Source: an uncultured Clostridia bacterium (lineage in GTDB: Bacteria > Bacillota > Clostridia > Christensenellales > Borkfalkiaceae). Taken from it: a DNA stretch of 64,000 nucleotides. Below the pieces are notes generated by a model, which made no database searches, had not been told where the DNA came from, and saw nothing but the letters and a program-made list of their open reading frames with translations. The stretch spans positions 1 through 64,000 of the forward strand of contig CANQXA010000001.1 of NCBI GenBank assembly GCA_947627765.1, given 5' to 3'. Shown one piece after another: positions 53,528-60,204 of this stretch (the first letter of the stretch is position 1; each line of letters starts with the position of its first letter). Both the position numbers and the translations under genes were made by a program.

Positions 53528-53560
53528 GGGGAAACCCCGAATTTCGGGCAATATTTACTG

Positions 53561-53590
53561 TTTTGCGCAGTATTATGTCACGCATAATAC
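53561..53590. repeat. Dispersed palindromic repeat, copy 2 (after purB)
   Basis: TTTTGCG, then AGTATTATG (53569-53577) and CATAATACT (53583-53591) as a perfect 9-bp inverted repeat with a 5-nt loop. About 26 of 30 positions match copy 1 at 29923. There is no T-run, so it is not a standard terminator. Confidence 0.7.
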
Positions 53591-53631
53591 TGTGATGAAT
53601 GACAAAATGGCATCTTGCGCAACCTTTTTTT

Positions 53632-53880
53632 ATGCAATATGAAAAGGTCTACGTAGAGATCCTTGCCCGCTTTTTGCGCGGCGGAGGGATGCGTCCCACC
53701 TTCGTCGTATGGGAGGACGGCAAGCGTTACGCCGTTGACCGCGTGCGGTTTGTCGAACGGGCGCCCGCGCACGTCGGGAGCGTCCTTCCCGTGCGGTACA
53801 CCTGTATCGTTGCGGGGCGGGAGCGGCGTCTCTATTTCGAGACGGAAGAAATGCGTTGGTTCGTGGAGATCGAACGATGA
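53632..53880 (+). CDS. Small protein upstream of DNA polymerase IV (unknown function)
   Basis: This 82-residue acidic/basic mixed protein is predicted to be all-beta (YVEILARFL, PTFVVWEDGKRYAVDRVRFVERAPA, RYTCIVAGRERRLYFETEEMRWFVEI). Small proteins of this kind sit before Y-family polymerase genes in several Firmicutes, and a similar fold is fused to some ImuB proteins; I cannot name it with certainty. The ATG lies in a T-rich stretch without an evident ribosome site; ATG 53599 is an alternative. The stop overlaps the polymerase ATG (ATGA), which strongly suggests coupled translation and a linked role. Confidence 0.72.
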   Translation: MQYEKVYVEILARFLRGGGMRPTFVVWEDGKRYAVDRVRFVERAPAHVGSVLPVRYTCIVAGRERRLYFETEEMRWFVEIER

Positions 53881-55118
53881 ACGTTTCGCGTTGCATCTTG
53901 CACAGCGATCTGAACAACTTTTATGCCTCGGTCGAGATGTTGAAGGATCCGTCGCTTCATAGTGTCCCGCTCGCCGTAACGGGCAGTATCAAGGACCGTC
54001 ACGGCATCGTGCTCGCCAAAAATATGCTCGCCAAGCGTGCGGGCGTGAAGACGGGGGACGTCGTTTGGCAGGCGCGGCAGAAATGCCAGGGGATCGTTTT
54101 CGTCCCCGCGGATTTCAGCTCGTATATCCGCGTTTCCCGCGCGGTGCGCAAGATCTACGAGCGGTTTACAGACCGTATCGAATCGTTCGGGATCGACGAG
54201 TGTTGGTTGGACGTTACCGCCAGCCGCTTTCTCTTCGGGGACGGCAAGACGATCGCGGAGACCATCCGCGAGACGGTCAAGCGGGAGTGCGGCGTAACCG
54301 TAAGCGTGGGGGTCAGTTGGAATAAGATCTTCGCAAAACTTGCCTCCGATATGAAAAAACCGGACGCGGTCACCGTGATCTCGCCCGAAAATTATCGGGA
54401 AACGGCGTGGAAACTGCCCGCCGGCGATCTTCTCTATGTGGGGCGCGCCACGGCAAAGCGGCTTTCGATCTTCGGCATTTCCACCATCGGGGATCTCGCC
54501 TGTGCGGACGAGGGAATGCTAATACAGGAACTCGGCAAGTGGGGGAAAGTGCTGTACGATTACGCCAACGGCGCCGATTCTTCGCCCGTTAAAGCGATGG
54601 GGGAGGAGCGCGAAGTCAAGAGTATCGGAAACAGCCTCACTTGCTACCGGGATCTCGAGGAGGAAGACGAGATCTATATGCTCTTTTTGCTTCTCGCCGA
54701 CAGCGTCTCCGAACGTCTTTCGGAGAGCGGGCTCGGCAGGGCGGGCACGGTCAAGATCTCTGTGGTGGACCGCGATCTTCACCGTTTCGGAAAGCAGGGC
54801 AAGACGCAGTTCACCCGCAACGCCAAAGAGCTTGCGGATTGCGCGATGGAACTCTTCCGCGCGCTCAAAACGGACGGAAAGCCCGTGCGCGCTTTGGGGA
54901 TTTCGGTCTCGGAGTTCGGCTCGATGGAACAGCTCGACCTGTTCGGCAGGAGCGCGGAGGAAGAAAAACGCGAACGCGCGGATGCCGCCGTCTCCAAGAT
55001 CAGGGAAAAATACGGTGGTCTCGCCATACAACGCGCCGCCGTTTTGAAGGACGAACGCCTGAAAGAACTCGACGTCAAGGGCGGACATCTTGTCCATCCC
55101 GAAGGAAGGCGGAAATGA
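53877..55118 (+). CDS. dinB: Y-family DNA polymerase IV (DinB)
   Basis: The 413-residue translesion polymerase has LHSDLNNFYASVE (first catalytic Asp), the ESFGIDECWLDVT motif (catalytic Asp/Glu), SVGVSWNKIFAKLASD, and a little-finger domain. A beta-clamp-binding motif QLDLFG lies near residue 355. It copies damaged DNA. ATG 53877 overlaps the stop of the small upstream gene. No LexA-type operator was recognised nearby. Confidence 0.93.
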   Translation: MNVSRCILHSDLNNFYASVEMLKDPSLHSVPLAVTGSIKDRHGIVLAKNMLAKRAGVKTGDVVWQARQKCQGIVFVPADFSSYIRVSRAVRKIYERFTDRIESFGIDECWLDVTASRFLFGDGKTIAETIRETVKRECGVTVSVGVSWNKIFAKLASDMKKPDAVTVISPENYRETAWKLPAGDLLYVGRATAKRLSIFGISTIGDLACADEGMLIQELGKWGKVLYDYANGADSSPVKAMGEEREVKSIGNSLTCYRDLEEEDEIYMLFLLLADSVSERLSESGLGRAGTVKISVVDRDLHRFGKQGKTQFTRNAKELADCAMELFRALKTDGKPVRALGISVSEFGSMEQLDLFGRSAEEEKRERADAAVSKIREKYGGLAIQRAAVLKDERLKELDVKGGHLVHPEGRRK

Positions 55119-55149
55119 AAGAAAAATTTCATTTTTCGCGGAAAACTTC

Positions 55150-55178
55150 TTGACGGGGCGTTGGGAATCGGTTATAAT
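55150..55178 (+). promoter_or_regulatory. Promoter of tRNA-Trp
   Basis: TTGACG (55150-55155) and TATAAT (55173-55178), 17 bp apart. The predicted start near 55185 lies 6 nt before the mature tRNA. Confidence 0.88.
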
Positions 55179-55190
55179 AGAATTGCACAC

Positions 55191-55265
55191 AGGGGAGTAG
55201 TTCAATGGTAGAGCAACGGTCTCCAAAACCGTCTGTTGCGTGTTCGAGTCGCGTCTCCCCTGCCA
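55191..55265 (+). tRNA. tRNA-Trp (anticodon CCA), CCA end encoded
   Basis: The acceptor arm AGGGGAG (55191-55197) pairs with CTCCCCT (55255-55261). The discriminator is G55262 and CCA is encoded at 55263-55265. The anticodon stem ACGGT/ACCGT encloses CTCCAAA with anticodon CCA at 55223-55225. A D-arm (GTTC with GAGC) and a T-arm with TTCGAGT are present. Its 3' end is the integration site of the following element, and the intact tRNA lies at the left end. Confidence 0.95.
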
Positions 55266-55336
55266 AATTTGATAGGATATATTCATTAAAAGCCGCATAA
55301 AAGGCACAAAAATGAGTATATCCTATTTTTTTATGC
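55250..55336 (+). repeat. attL: left 87-bp direct repeat at the tRNA-Trp 3' end
   Basis: This sequence is identical to 59477-59563 over 87 bp. It covers the last 16 nt of the tRNA, including CCA, and the tRNA terminator. Similarity continues for about 20 bp beyond with a few mismatches. Confidence 0.93.
55272..55332 (+). terminator. tRNA-Trp terminator, contained in attL
   Basis: A 16-bp stem with one G-U pair (55272-55287 with 55311-55326), a 23-nt loop holding a small GCC/GGC hairpin, and seven Ts (55326-55332). A second identical copy lies in attR (59499-59559). Confidence 0.88.
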
Positions 55337-55673
55337 CATTTTTATTCGTATTTTGCTTATTGGGTTGCATTCGGGTAGCACGAATTTTTCGCAAGGCTGT
55401 TTTGTATGACGGAATTTGATTCGGAAAAATTTTTATCCGTGCGGATCTAACCCCTAAAGGGGTTGACGGCTCGCCCTTTTAAGTGAGTGGACGGCGACCC
55501 CGCCCCCGGGGCTTGTGTCCCCCCTGTTACGCTTTAAGTGAACGGGGCAAGCAACCCACACGGCGACCGAGCGCGGGGGGGGGTCACACCCCCTTGCGGT
55601 TTAGGCGAGCGGTCACACCCCCCGCTCGGCGGGCGTTTGCGTCCCCCCAAAAAATTAACTAAGGAGTTTTGAT
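55337..55673 (+). other. Noncoding GC-rich left end of the element with small hairpins
   Basis: No ORF is supported in this stretch. It contains a palindrome (AACCCCT/AGGGGTT near 55448-55464), two copies of a TTTAAGTGA-type block (near 55480 and 55531), C and G tracts (nine Gs near 55577), and a GAGCGG/CCGCTC inverted repeat near 55610-55626. Such structure would suit integrase arm sites or a replication origin for the Rep-like protein, but this is inference. Confidence 0.5.
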
Positions 55674-56882
55674 ATGGTAACAAAGAAAAGAGACAAACCA
55701 AAAACGCGCGAACGGGTGGACAAAGGCATTTTGTATGATCGGGAGAAAAAACGATATTATGTTACTATTTCCTACGGTCGTAATGCCGACGGGAAACAGG
55801 TTAGGGAATCGGCAACATTCAAGAGCCTAAAAGAGGCGCGCGACTATAAAAAAGATATGGAAGCACGAAAGCGGTTAGGAAAACAGCCGCCGCCCGTTAA
55901 CAGGGTAAAATTTATCGATTACCTTGATACGTACCTTGCGAACCTTGGAAAAGCTGAAACGACTAAATACGGATATAGTAGAATCGTAAATTATATCCGC
56001 AAACATTCGATCGCGCGCAAAACTTTGCAAGAAATCACCCCGCAACACATACGGGAATATATAAGCTTTCTCCAAAAATCAACCGAAATGCAACCGCAGA
56101 GCATAAACAAGCATTTGATTTTCATTCGGGGAGCATTGGAAAGAGCGTGGAAAGATGAATTTATATCGAACAATCCCGCGAAGCGCGTAGACAAATTGCC
56201 GCTATCGGAAAGTAATAAATTTGCGGGATCTCCCTATACGTTGGAGGAGTGTAAAACCATATTCGCGGCATTGGAAAACTACAGAAACAGAAATGTGCGG
56301 ATTGCATTTTATCTTGGGATCTTTTTAGGATTGCGGCGTGGCGAAATGATCGCCTTGAAATGGGAAAATGTCGATATGGAAAAAGGTTATATCAAAGTCG
56401 TAGAAAATCGGGTAAAGGTCGGAAGCAAGATCATCATGAAATCGCCGAAATCAAAGACGAGCAATCGGAAAATAGCGTTTGATTCTACCTTACAAGCGCT
56501 GTTTCAAAGAGAGGCTGAGTATCAAGCGGAAAAATTCGGCGGGTGTGAATTTATCATGGTAAATCCGCAGACGGGAAAGCCGCTCTCCCCTGGCTCATTG
56601 CAAAAGCCCTTCAAAAAGTTTCAAGAAAAATTCGGGATTCGAAAAGTACGAATCCATGACCTACGGCATACTTGCGGAACGCTTGCCTTGCAGGGCGGAG
56701 TGGACATAAAAAGTATCTCGAATCTATTGGGGCATTCAGATTCGAGGATTACGGAAAGCATTTACGTTCACCCCATAGACGATCGGAACCAAAAAGCGGC
56801 GGCGGCAATCTCAAACCTATTTTCTCAAAAAATTCGAAATTGCCATACCGACGGTGGATTTTCCGAACAAATCCGACCTTGA
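55674..56882 (+). CDS. int: Tyrosine recombinase (phage-type integrase)
   Basis: The 402-residue integrase has an N-terminal AP2-like arm-binding segment (YYVTISYGRNADGKQVRESATFKS), a SAM-like core-binding domain (about residues 75-170), and a catalytic domain with the first Arg in GLRRGEMIALKW, HDLRHTCGT (His and second Arg), and GHSDSRITESIYVH with the nucleophile Tyr. It should catalyse integration at the tRNA-Trp repeat and, with a partner, excision. AAGGAG precedes ATG 55674. No separate excisionase is obvious; the small proteins downstream are candidates. Confidence 0.95.
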   Translation: MVTKKRDKPKTRERVDKGILYDREKKRYYVTISYGRNADGKQVRESATFKSLKEARDYKKDMEARKRLGKQPPPVNRVKFIDYLDTYLANLGKAETTKYGYSRIVNYIRKHSIARKTLQEITPQHIREYISFLQKSTEMQPQSINKHLIFIRGALERAWKDEFISNNPAKRVDKLPLSESNKFAGSPYTLEECKTIFAALENYRNRNVRIAFYLGIFLGLRRGEMIALKWENVDMEKGYIKVVENRVKVGSKIIMKSPKSKTSNRKIAFDSTLQALFQREAEYQAEKFGGCEFIMVNPQTGKPLSPGSLQKPFKKFQEKFGIRKVRIHDLRHTCGTLALQGGVDIKSISNLLGHSDSRITESIYVHPIDDRNQKAAAAISNLFSQKIRNCHTDGGFSEQIRP

Positions 56883-56958
56883 AAAAACGGCAAAAAGAGG
56901 CTGTTTGATTATAAGAGTATACAAACCGAATACACTTGAGCTCGGTCGGTGTGTTCGG

Positions 56959-56986
56959 AAAAAATACGCACTGTGGTGTATTTTTT
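56959..56986 (+). terminator. AT-rich hairpin terminator after the integrase gene
   Basis: AAAAAATAC (56959-56967) and GTATTTTTT (56978-56986) form a 9-bp stem ending in the T-run. Confidence 0.7.
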
Positions 56987-57026
56987 GCATATCACATAAA
57001 ACTACCAAAAACGGGGGACGCCCAAA

Positions 57027-58073
57027 ATGATACATACGGCACACATTTTTACACAGCTGAAAAACGCGGAATATCACCGCCTTTTACGTTTGGCGGGCGC
57101 AAGGATCACATCAGACGGGGAAGTCCGTTTTAACAACCTGACGGAAAAGGGAATAAGGAGCATTCGGGCATACCAACAGCGTGGAGATCCGCTCGTATTT
57201 TATTGGTGCGAGCTTGTCATAAACTTGAATCGGGTTGCTATGGGCGGAAAGCAAACCCCGCACCCGTACATCGCAACAGAGGAAAATAAGTCCAAACTGA
57301 AAGAGCATTTCAGAGAGTTTATCAATGAATTACTGCCCGCCCGCACGGATTTGTCAAAGTGGAATGTGAAAAGGATCGACTACACATTCGATATTAAAAT
57401 CCCGAATGTCAAGGAATATATAGCCCTATTGCAAAGAGGCGATAAGCCGTTCGGAATGCACATAGACAACAGCGAACAGCACAAAAGCGAAATGGAGAAA
57501 ACGCACTATAAAAACAGCGTTCGTTACAAAAACAAAAGCTGTACCGTAAACATTTACGACAAATTCGAAGAACGCAAGCAAATTGCCGCATATCCGCCGC
57601 CCTTATTAGAGGAGTGCAGGGATATTTTGCGGGTGGAAATTCAGTGCCGTAGCCGAAAAGTCCAATCGATCGGAAAGAACATAGGAGGCAAACGCTTTTT
57701 TGATTATTTGCTATCCGAAGATCGGCAACGGGCGATCGTGGGGTATTACCTATCAAGGATAGGCGGGAAGGGAAATTATTACACCCTTAAAGAGGCTTGC
57801 GAGATCGTGGAAAAAAGTCATTGCCCGCGGCTTTCAAAAAAGCAAACAGAGAAATTTCTCACGACCGCCAACCGTTATAAAAGCGTTTGGAAAACGAAGG
57901 CATTATATCGGAAAGAATCGGCGAGCAAAATATTGGCACGATTGCGGAGATTGAATATTAACCCCGTTACAATTCCGCGACGGTGGAAAAAAAGGGCTTT
58001 ACAATCATTTTACACGCAAATATTTTTATCCGAACAGGAAAACGCCGAAAACGGCTCAAAAAGGGCAATTTAA
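57027..58073 (+). CDS. Rep-like protein, putative rolling-circle replication initiator
   Basis: The 348-residue basic protein contains VKRIDYTFDIKIPNVKEYI (about residue 113), NSVRYKNKSCTVNIYDKFEERK, and ILRVEIQCRS, a pattern shared with replication initiators of the filamentous-phage gpII / small-plasmid type. No clean HUH motif is visible, so the catalytic class is uncertain. The C-terminal half is helical and very basic. Placed next to an integrase in a 4.2 kb element, a role in replicating the excised circle (or in transfer through host machinery) is likely. The start has only a weak GGGGGAC site. Confidence 0.65.
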   Translation: MIHTAHIFTQLKNAEYHRLLRLAGARITSDGEVRFNNLTEKGIRSIRAYQQRGDPLVFYWCELVINLNRVAMGGKQTPHPYIATEENKSKLKEHFREFINELLPARTDLSKWNVKRIDYTFDIKIPNVKEYIALLQRGDKPFGMHIDNSEQHKSEMEKTHYKNSVRYKNKSCTVNIYDKFEERKQIAAYPPPLLEECRDILRVEIQCRSRKVQSIGKNIGGKRFFDYLLSEDRQRAIVGYYLSRIGGKGNYYTLKEACEIVEKSHCPRLSKKQTEKFLTTANRYKSVWKTKALYRKESASKILARLRRLNINPVTIPRRWKKRALQSFYTQIFLSEQENAENGSKRAI

Positions 58074-58144
58074 CATCCAAATTTTACCATACAGTCGGGT
58101 AAATTTCCGAACAAGTATCAATATTAAAAAATAGGAGTGGAAAT

Positions 58145-58237
58145 ATGAAATTTATCAACTATATGAAGAAGCAGGCTATGGCGAATATCGTGAAGCGTGC
58201 CGCCGTATCCTTTTCTACAATGAAAAGCGCCGTCTGA
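58145..58237 (+). CDS. 30-residue small protein of the element
   Basis: ATG 58145 is preceded by AGGAGTGG. The product is basic and helical (MKFINYMKKQAMANIVKRAA, then a short end). Function unknown; amphipathic character suggests membrane or nucleic-acid contact. The next small ORF begins 6 nt after its stop. Confidence 0.5.
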   Translation: MKFINYMKKQAMANIVKRAAVSFSTMKSAV

Positions 58238-58243
58238 CGTGAG

Positions 58244-58396
58244 ATGAAAACGAATATGATCGCCTTGTCGCTTCAAATTTCCATAGAGGAATATTTGCAA
58301 ACCGTCAAGCGTGACGAAACGCCGTCCTCGGCGTATGACCCGTGCGACCACTGCAATCGCGGGTGGTGCTATGGCTGTCCGCGTCAGGATGAGTAG
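58244..58396 (+). CDS. 50-residue zinc-ribbon small protein of the element
   Basis: ATG 58244 starts a frame of 50 codons. The C-terminal half holds CDHCNRGWCYGC, a C-x2-C-x4-C-x2-C knuckle that should bind one zinc. Small zinc proteins in mobile elements often regulate or assist recombination; no function is assigned. The ribosome site is weak, so coupling to the previous ORF is probable. Confidence 0.55.
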   Translation: MKTNMIALSLQISIEEYLQTVKRDETPSSAYDPCDHCNRGWCYGCPRQDE

Positions 58397-58404
58397 CAAA
58401 TCCC

Positions 58405-58433
58405 TTGCATTTTGCCTTGCGTTGTGCTATAAT
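58405..58433 (+). promoter_or_regulatory. Extended -10 promoter inside the element
   Basis: TTGCAT (58405-58410) and TATAAT (58428-58433), 17 bp apart, TGc before the -10. It serves the RHH-like ORF at 58454. Confidence 0.82.
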
Positions 58434-58453
58434 GATACATAGAGGTATTGATT

Positions 58454-58645
58454 ATGGCAGACGATGCAAAGCAAGAAGTCAAAAAACGCAAAAAGACATA
58501 TGCGAGGTATGGCGTCAAAATACGCATAACGCAGAAGTATCAGCCTATCCTTAAAGAACTCGTGAAGCGCACGGGCTTGAAACCGAAAGAAATTTTCTTA
58601 CAGGCGGTTGAAGAAAAATATGGCGTGAGCCTACACTCACCTTGA
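58454..58645 (+). CDS. Small basic DNA-binding-like protein (possible ribbon-helix-helix)
   Basis: The 63-residue protein has a Lys/Arg-rich start (QEVKKRKKTYARYGVKIRI), then helix-turn-helix-like segments (QPILKELVKRTGLKPKEIFLQAVEEKY). The short strand followed by two helices resembles Arc/CopG regulators, typical copy-number or integrase repressors of small elements. ATG 58454 follows GAGGT by 7 nt. Its stop codon overlaps the -35 of the next promoter. Confidence 0.65.
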   Translation: MADDAKQEVKKRKKTYARYGVKIRITQKYQPILKELVKRTGLKPKEIFLQAVEEKYGVSLHSP

Positions 58646-58670
58646 CAAACCCGACGACGAGTGATATAAT
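58642..58670 (+). promoter_or_regulatory. Perfect consensus promoter of the element's small RNA
   Basis: TTGACA (58642-58647) and TATAAT (58665-58670), 17 bp apart, both perfect. The predicted start is near 58677. Confidence 0.92.
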
Positions 58671-58676
58671 ATACGT

Positions 58677-58780
58677 GTACGCAATACTGCGTGGTGGTGG
58701 GTTGCGTATGCTGTTTGGTTGTTTTCATTGTGAAAACCCAAAACGTTTCGGCGGGTATCGTAAACCCGCTTTCCTTTTTT
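58677..58780 (+). ncRNA. Structured small RNA or leader of about 104 nt
   Basis: The transcript from the consensus promoter would begin with a hairpin (ACGCA/TGCGT, 58679-58692). A G-rich single strand and a long central hairpin follow (GTTTTC 58721-58726 with GAAAAC 58732-58737, extended by TTTGG/CCAAA across a UU bulge). It ends in an intrinsic terminator (GCGGGT 58751-58756 with ACCCGC 58764-58769, then a T-rich tail to 58780). No start codon with a ribosome site lies inside. It may act on its own or attenuate the gene at 58894. Confidence 0.65.
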
Positions 58781-58893
58781 CCAATACTACGCAGTATTTC
58801 TTGACGGCTCACAGTTGTCGCAAATTCAATAAACGACTGCGATGGCTGCCTGTTGGTATGACAAAGATCGCCTTGCAGTCAAAGGAGATTTTT

Positions 58894-59268
58894 TTGAAGA
58901 GGAAAGACGAAATCGATGCCCTTATTGCCGTTTATGAGGCACATATGCCAAAGACGGTATACCTGATGCGCAACCCGGGGCGTTACGAGCAAGTGGTAAA
59001 TGCGATGGACGAGATTAAATCATACATCTCTTCCATTGAGGAGAGTGCTACGTTCAAAATAACCAAAGATGAACTCGTTGGGACATCGCTTATTATGGAA
59101 GTAACGTGTACCCTGCTATCCTTGTCGGAAGTAGATCAGTTCTGCAACGCAATCAAACAAGCCGATACGATAGATTTTACTCCGCTTGCGAGCGGGGATT
59201 TGAGCGTCATGTTTGGCTTTAATAACGCATATATACCCGTTCCGCCTGCCGCCAAGAAAAAGCCATAA
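58894..59268 (+). CDS. Hypothetical protein of the element (TTG start)
   Basis: The protein has about 124 residues and no recognised domain. It appears alpha/beta (KRKDEIDALIAVYEAHMPKTVYLMRN, then EIKSYISSIEESATFKITKDELVGTSLIMEV) and ends in a Pro/Lys tail (VPPAAKKKP). The TTG at 58894 was chosen because AAAGGAG (58881-58887) precedes it by 6 nt; the same frame is open far upstream but runs through the promoter and small RNA. A terminator follows. Confidence 0.6.
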   Translation: MKRKDEIDALIAVYEAHMPKTVYLMRNPGRYEQVVNAMDEIKSYISSIEESATFKITKDELVGTSLIMEVTCTLLSLSEVDQFCNAIKQADTIDFTPLASGDLSVMFGFNNAYIPVPPAAKKKP

Positions 59269-59312
59269 CAAAAGGCTCCATTTGGTATCGAGGTCACATG
59301 GGACCACCGCAC

Positions 59313-59336
59313 AGCACCCTTCCGGGTGCTTTTTTA
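59313..59336 (+). terminator. Intrinsic terminator near the right end of the element
   Basis: AGCACCC (59313-59319) and GGGTGCT (59324-59330) with a 4-nt loop and seven Ts (59330-59336). Confidence 0.88.
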
Positions 59337-59357
59337 TTCTAAAAAAAGGAGAATCGT

Positions 59358-59516
59358 ATGGATAACATCACCGCCGACTTCATCGGCAAGAAAGCAAGAG
59401 CACTTAAGTTCCTCAACAGAGTCTTGGGCGAGGTCGACAGAGACGGACAGGCGCGAGTTCTGTTCAACAACGCTGGCGCGTCTCCCCTGCCAAATTTGAT
59501 AGGATATATTCATTAA
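59358..59516 (+). CDS. 52-residue ORF that runs across the right attachment site
   Basis: AAAAGGAG precedes ATG 59358. The product starts MDNITADFIGKKARALKFL and its last 13 residues are encoded by the attR repeat, that is by tRNA-Trp 3' end and terminator sequence read in another frame. Because attP and attR share the 87-bp core, the protein would be the same in integrated and circular forms. No family is recognised. It has a good ribosome site but lies just after a terminator, so expression is uncertain. Confidence 0.5.
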   Translation: MDNITADFIGKKARALKFLNRVLGEVDRDGQARVLFNNAGASPLPNLIGYIH

Positions 59517-59563
59517 AAGCCGCATAAAAGGCACAAAAATGAGTATATCCTATTTTTTTATGC
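59477..59563 (+). repeat. attR: right 87-bp direct repeat (tRNA-Trp 3' fragment and terminator)
   Basis: Identical to 55250-55336. It carries only the last 16 nt of the tRNA, so it is not a functional tRNA gene. Confidence 0.93.
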
Positions 59564-59662
59564 TATTTTTATTCGCATTTTGCCCGTTGGTTCGCTATTG
59601 GGCGACATTTTTGTGAGCTTCGTATTGCAACTTTTTCCGTGCGTTCAAAAACTGCCGTAAAA

Positions 59663-59694
59663 TTGTTGACAAGACAACAAAAACGTGCTATCAT
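59663..59694 (+). promoter_or_regulatory. Promoter with operator-like dyad for the MarR regulator
   Basis: TTGACA (59666-59671) and TATCAT (59689-59694), 17 bp apart, TGc before the -10. TTGTTG (59663-59668) and CAACAA (59675-59680) form a dyad across the -35, a likely MarR autoregulation site. Confidence 0.8.
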
Positions 59695-59713
59695 CGTCGG
59701 AAAGGAGATTTTT

Positions 59714-60160
59714 ATGGAACAGCGGTATACGACTTTTTCCCTTCTTTTGATCAAAATATCGAGATGCGTACAGAGGATCAAGAATATCGAAATGTCGGCG
59801 CTCGGGCTCAAAGGAAAGCAGGTGCAGTGTCTGTTCGGGCTCTACAATACCGCCGCGGGCGCGAGTTTGACAAAACTCTGCGAACTGTGCGGCGAAGACA
59901 AGGGTATGATGTCGCGCACCGTAAAGGAACTGGCCGAACAAGGGCTCGTCTATATCGATAAGGCAAGCGAGCGCAAATACAAAAATCCCATCCGTCTTAC
60001 CGCCGAGGGCGAACGCATAGCGGGGATCGTCGCGGGGAGGATCTCCGAGATCCTCGAAAGGGGTAGCGGCGGGATCTCCGATGAGGACAGGGCGCAACTC
60101 TATCGTTCGCTTGGGATCATTTCCGAAAATCTTACCGCCATTTGCGGGGAATATGACTGA
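59714..60160 (+). CDS. MarR family transcriptional regulator
   Basis: The 148-residue winged-helix protein has GLKGKQVQCLFGLYNTAAGASLTKLCELCGEDKGMMSRTVKELAEQGLVYIDKASERKYKNPIRLTAEG, where the recognition helix and wing are evident. Long N- and C-terminal dimer helices flank it. It probably represses itself through the dyad over its -35 and may control the membrane protein and DegV genes that follow. AAAGGAG precedes ATG 59714. Confidence 0.9.
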   Translation: MEQRYTTFSLLLIKISRCVQRIKNIEMSALGLKGKQVQCLFGLYNTAAGASLTKLCELCGEDKGMMSRTVKELAEQGLVYIDKASERKYKNPIRLTAEGERIAGIVAGRISEILERGSGGISDEDRAQLYRSLGIISENLTAICGEYD

Positions 60161-60204
60161 TAAACAAATGGGGGATCCGCGGAAAACGGATCCGAGGAGG
60201 TTTT

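Larger units (their letters stand above)
55250..59563 (+). mobile_element. Integrated element of 4.2 kb in the tRNA-Trp gene (integrase, Rep-like, small RNA)
   Basis: The unit from one direct repeat to the other is 4227 bp, bounded by perfect 87-bp repeats that duplicate the tRNA-Trp 3' end. Inside lie a tyrosine integrase, a Rep-like protein, four or five small proteins, a small RNA and several promoters and terminators, all on the plus strand. Its AT content and codon use differ sharply from the flanking chromosome. No relaxase, capsid or conjugation gene is seen. It is best read as an integrated replicative mini-element (plasmid-like or satellite-like); whether it is active is unknown. Confidence 0.9.

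Noticed and set aside
55440..55640. CRISPR array or tandem repeat in the GC-rich left end of the element
   Set aside because: The repeated blocks are short, irregular and not separated by uniform spacers.
58642..58893. N-terminal extension of the 58894 gene back to TTG 58642
   Set aside because: It would translate a perfect promoter, the small RNA and its terminator, and no ribosome site precedes it, whereas TTG 58894 has AAAGGAG at good spacing.
59477..59494. A second tRNA-Trp gene
   Set aside because: Only the last 16 nt of the tRNA are present; it is the right attachment-site duplicate.
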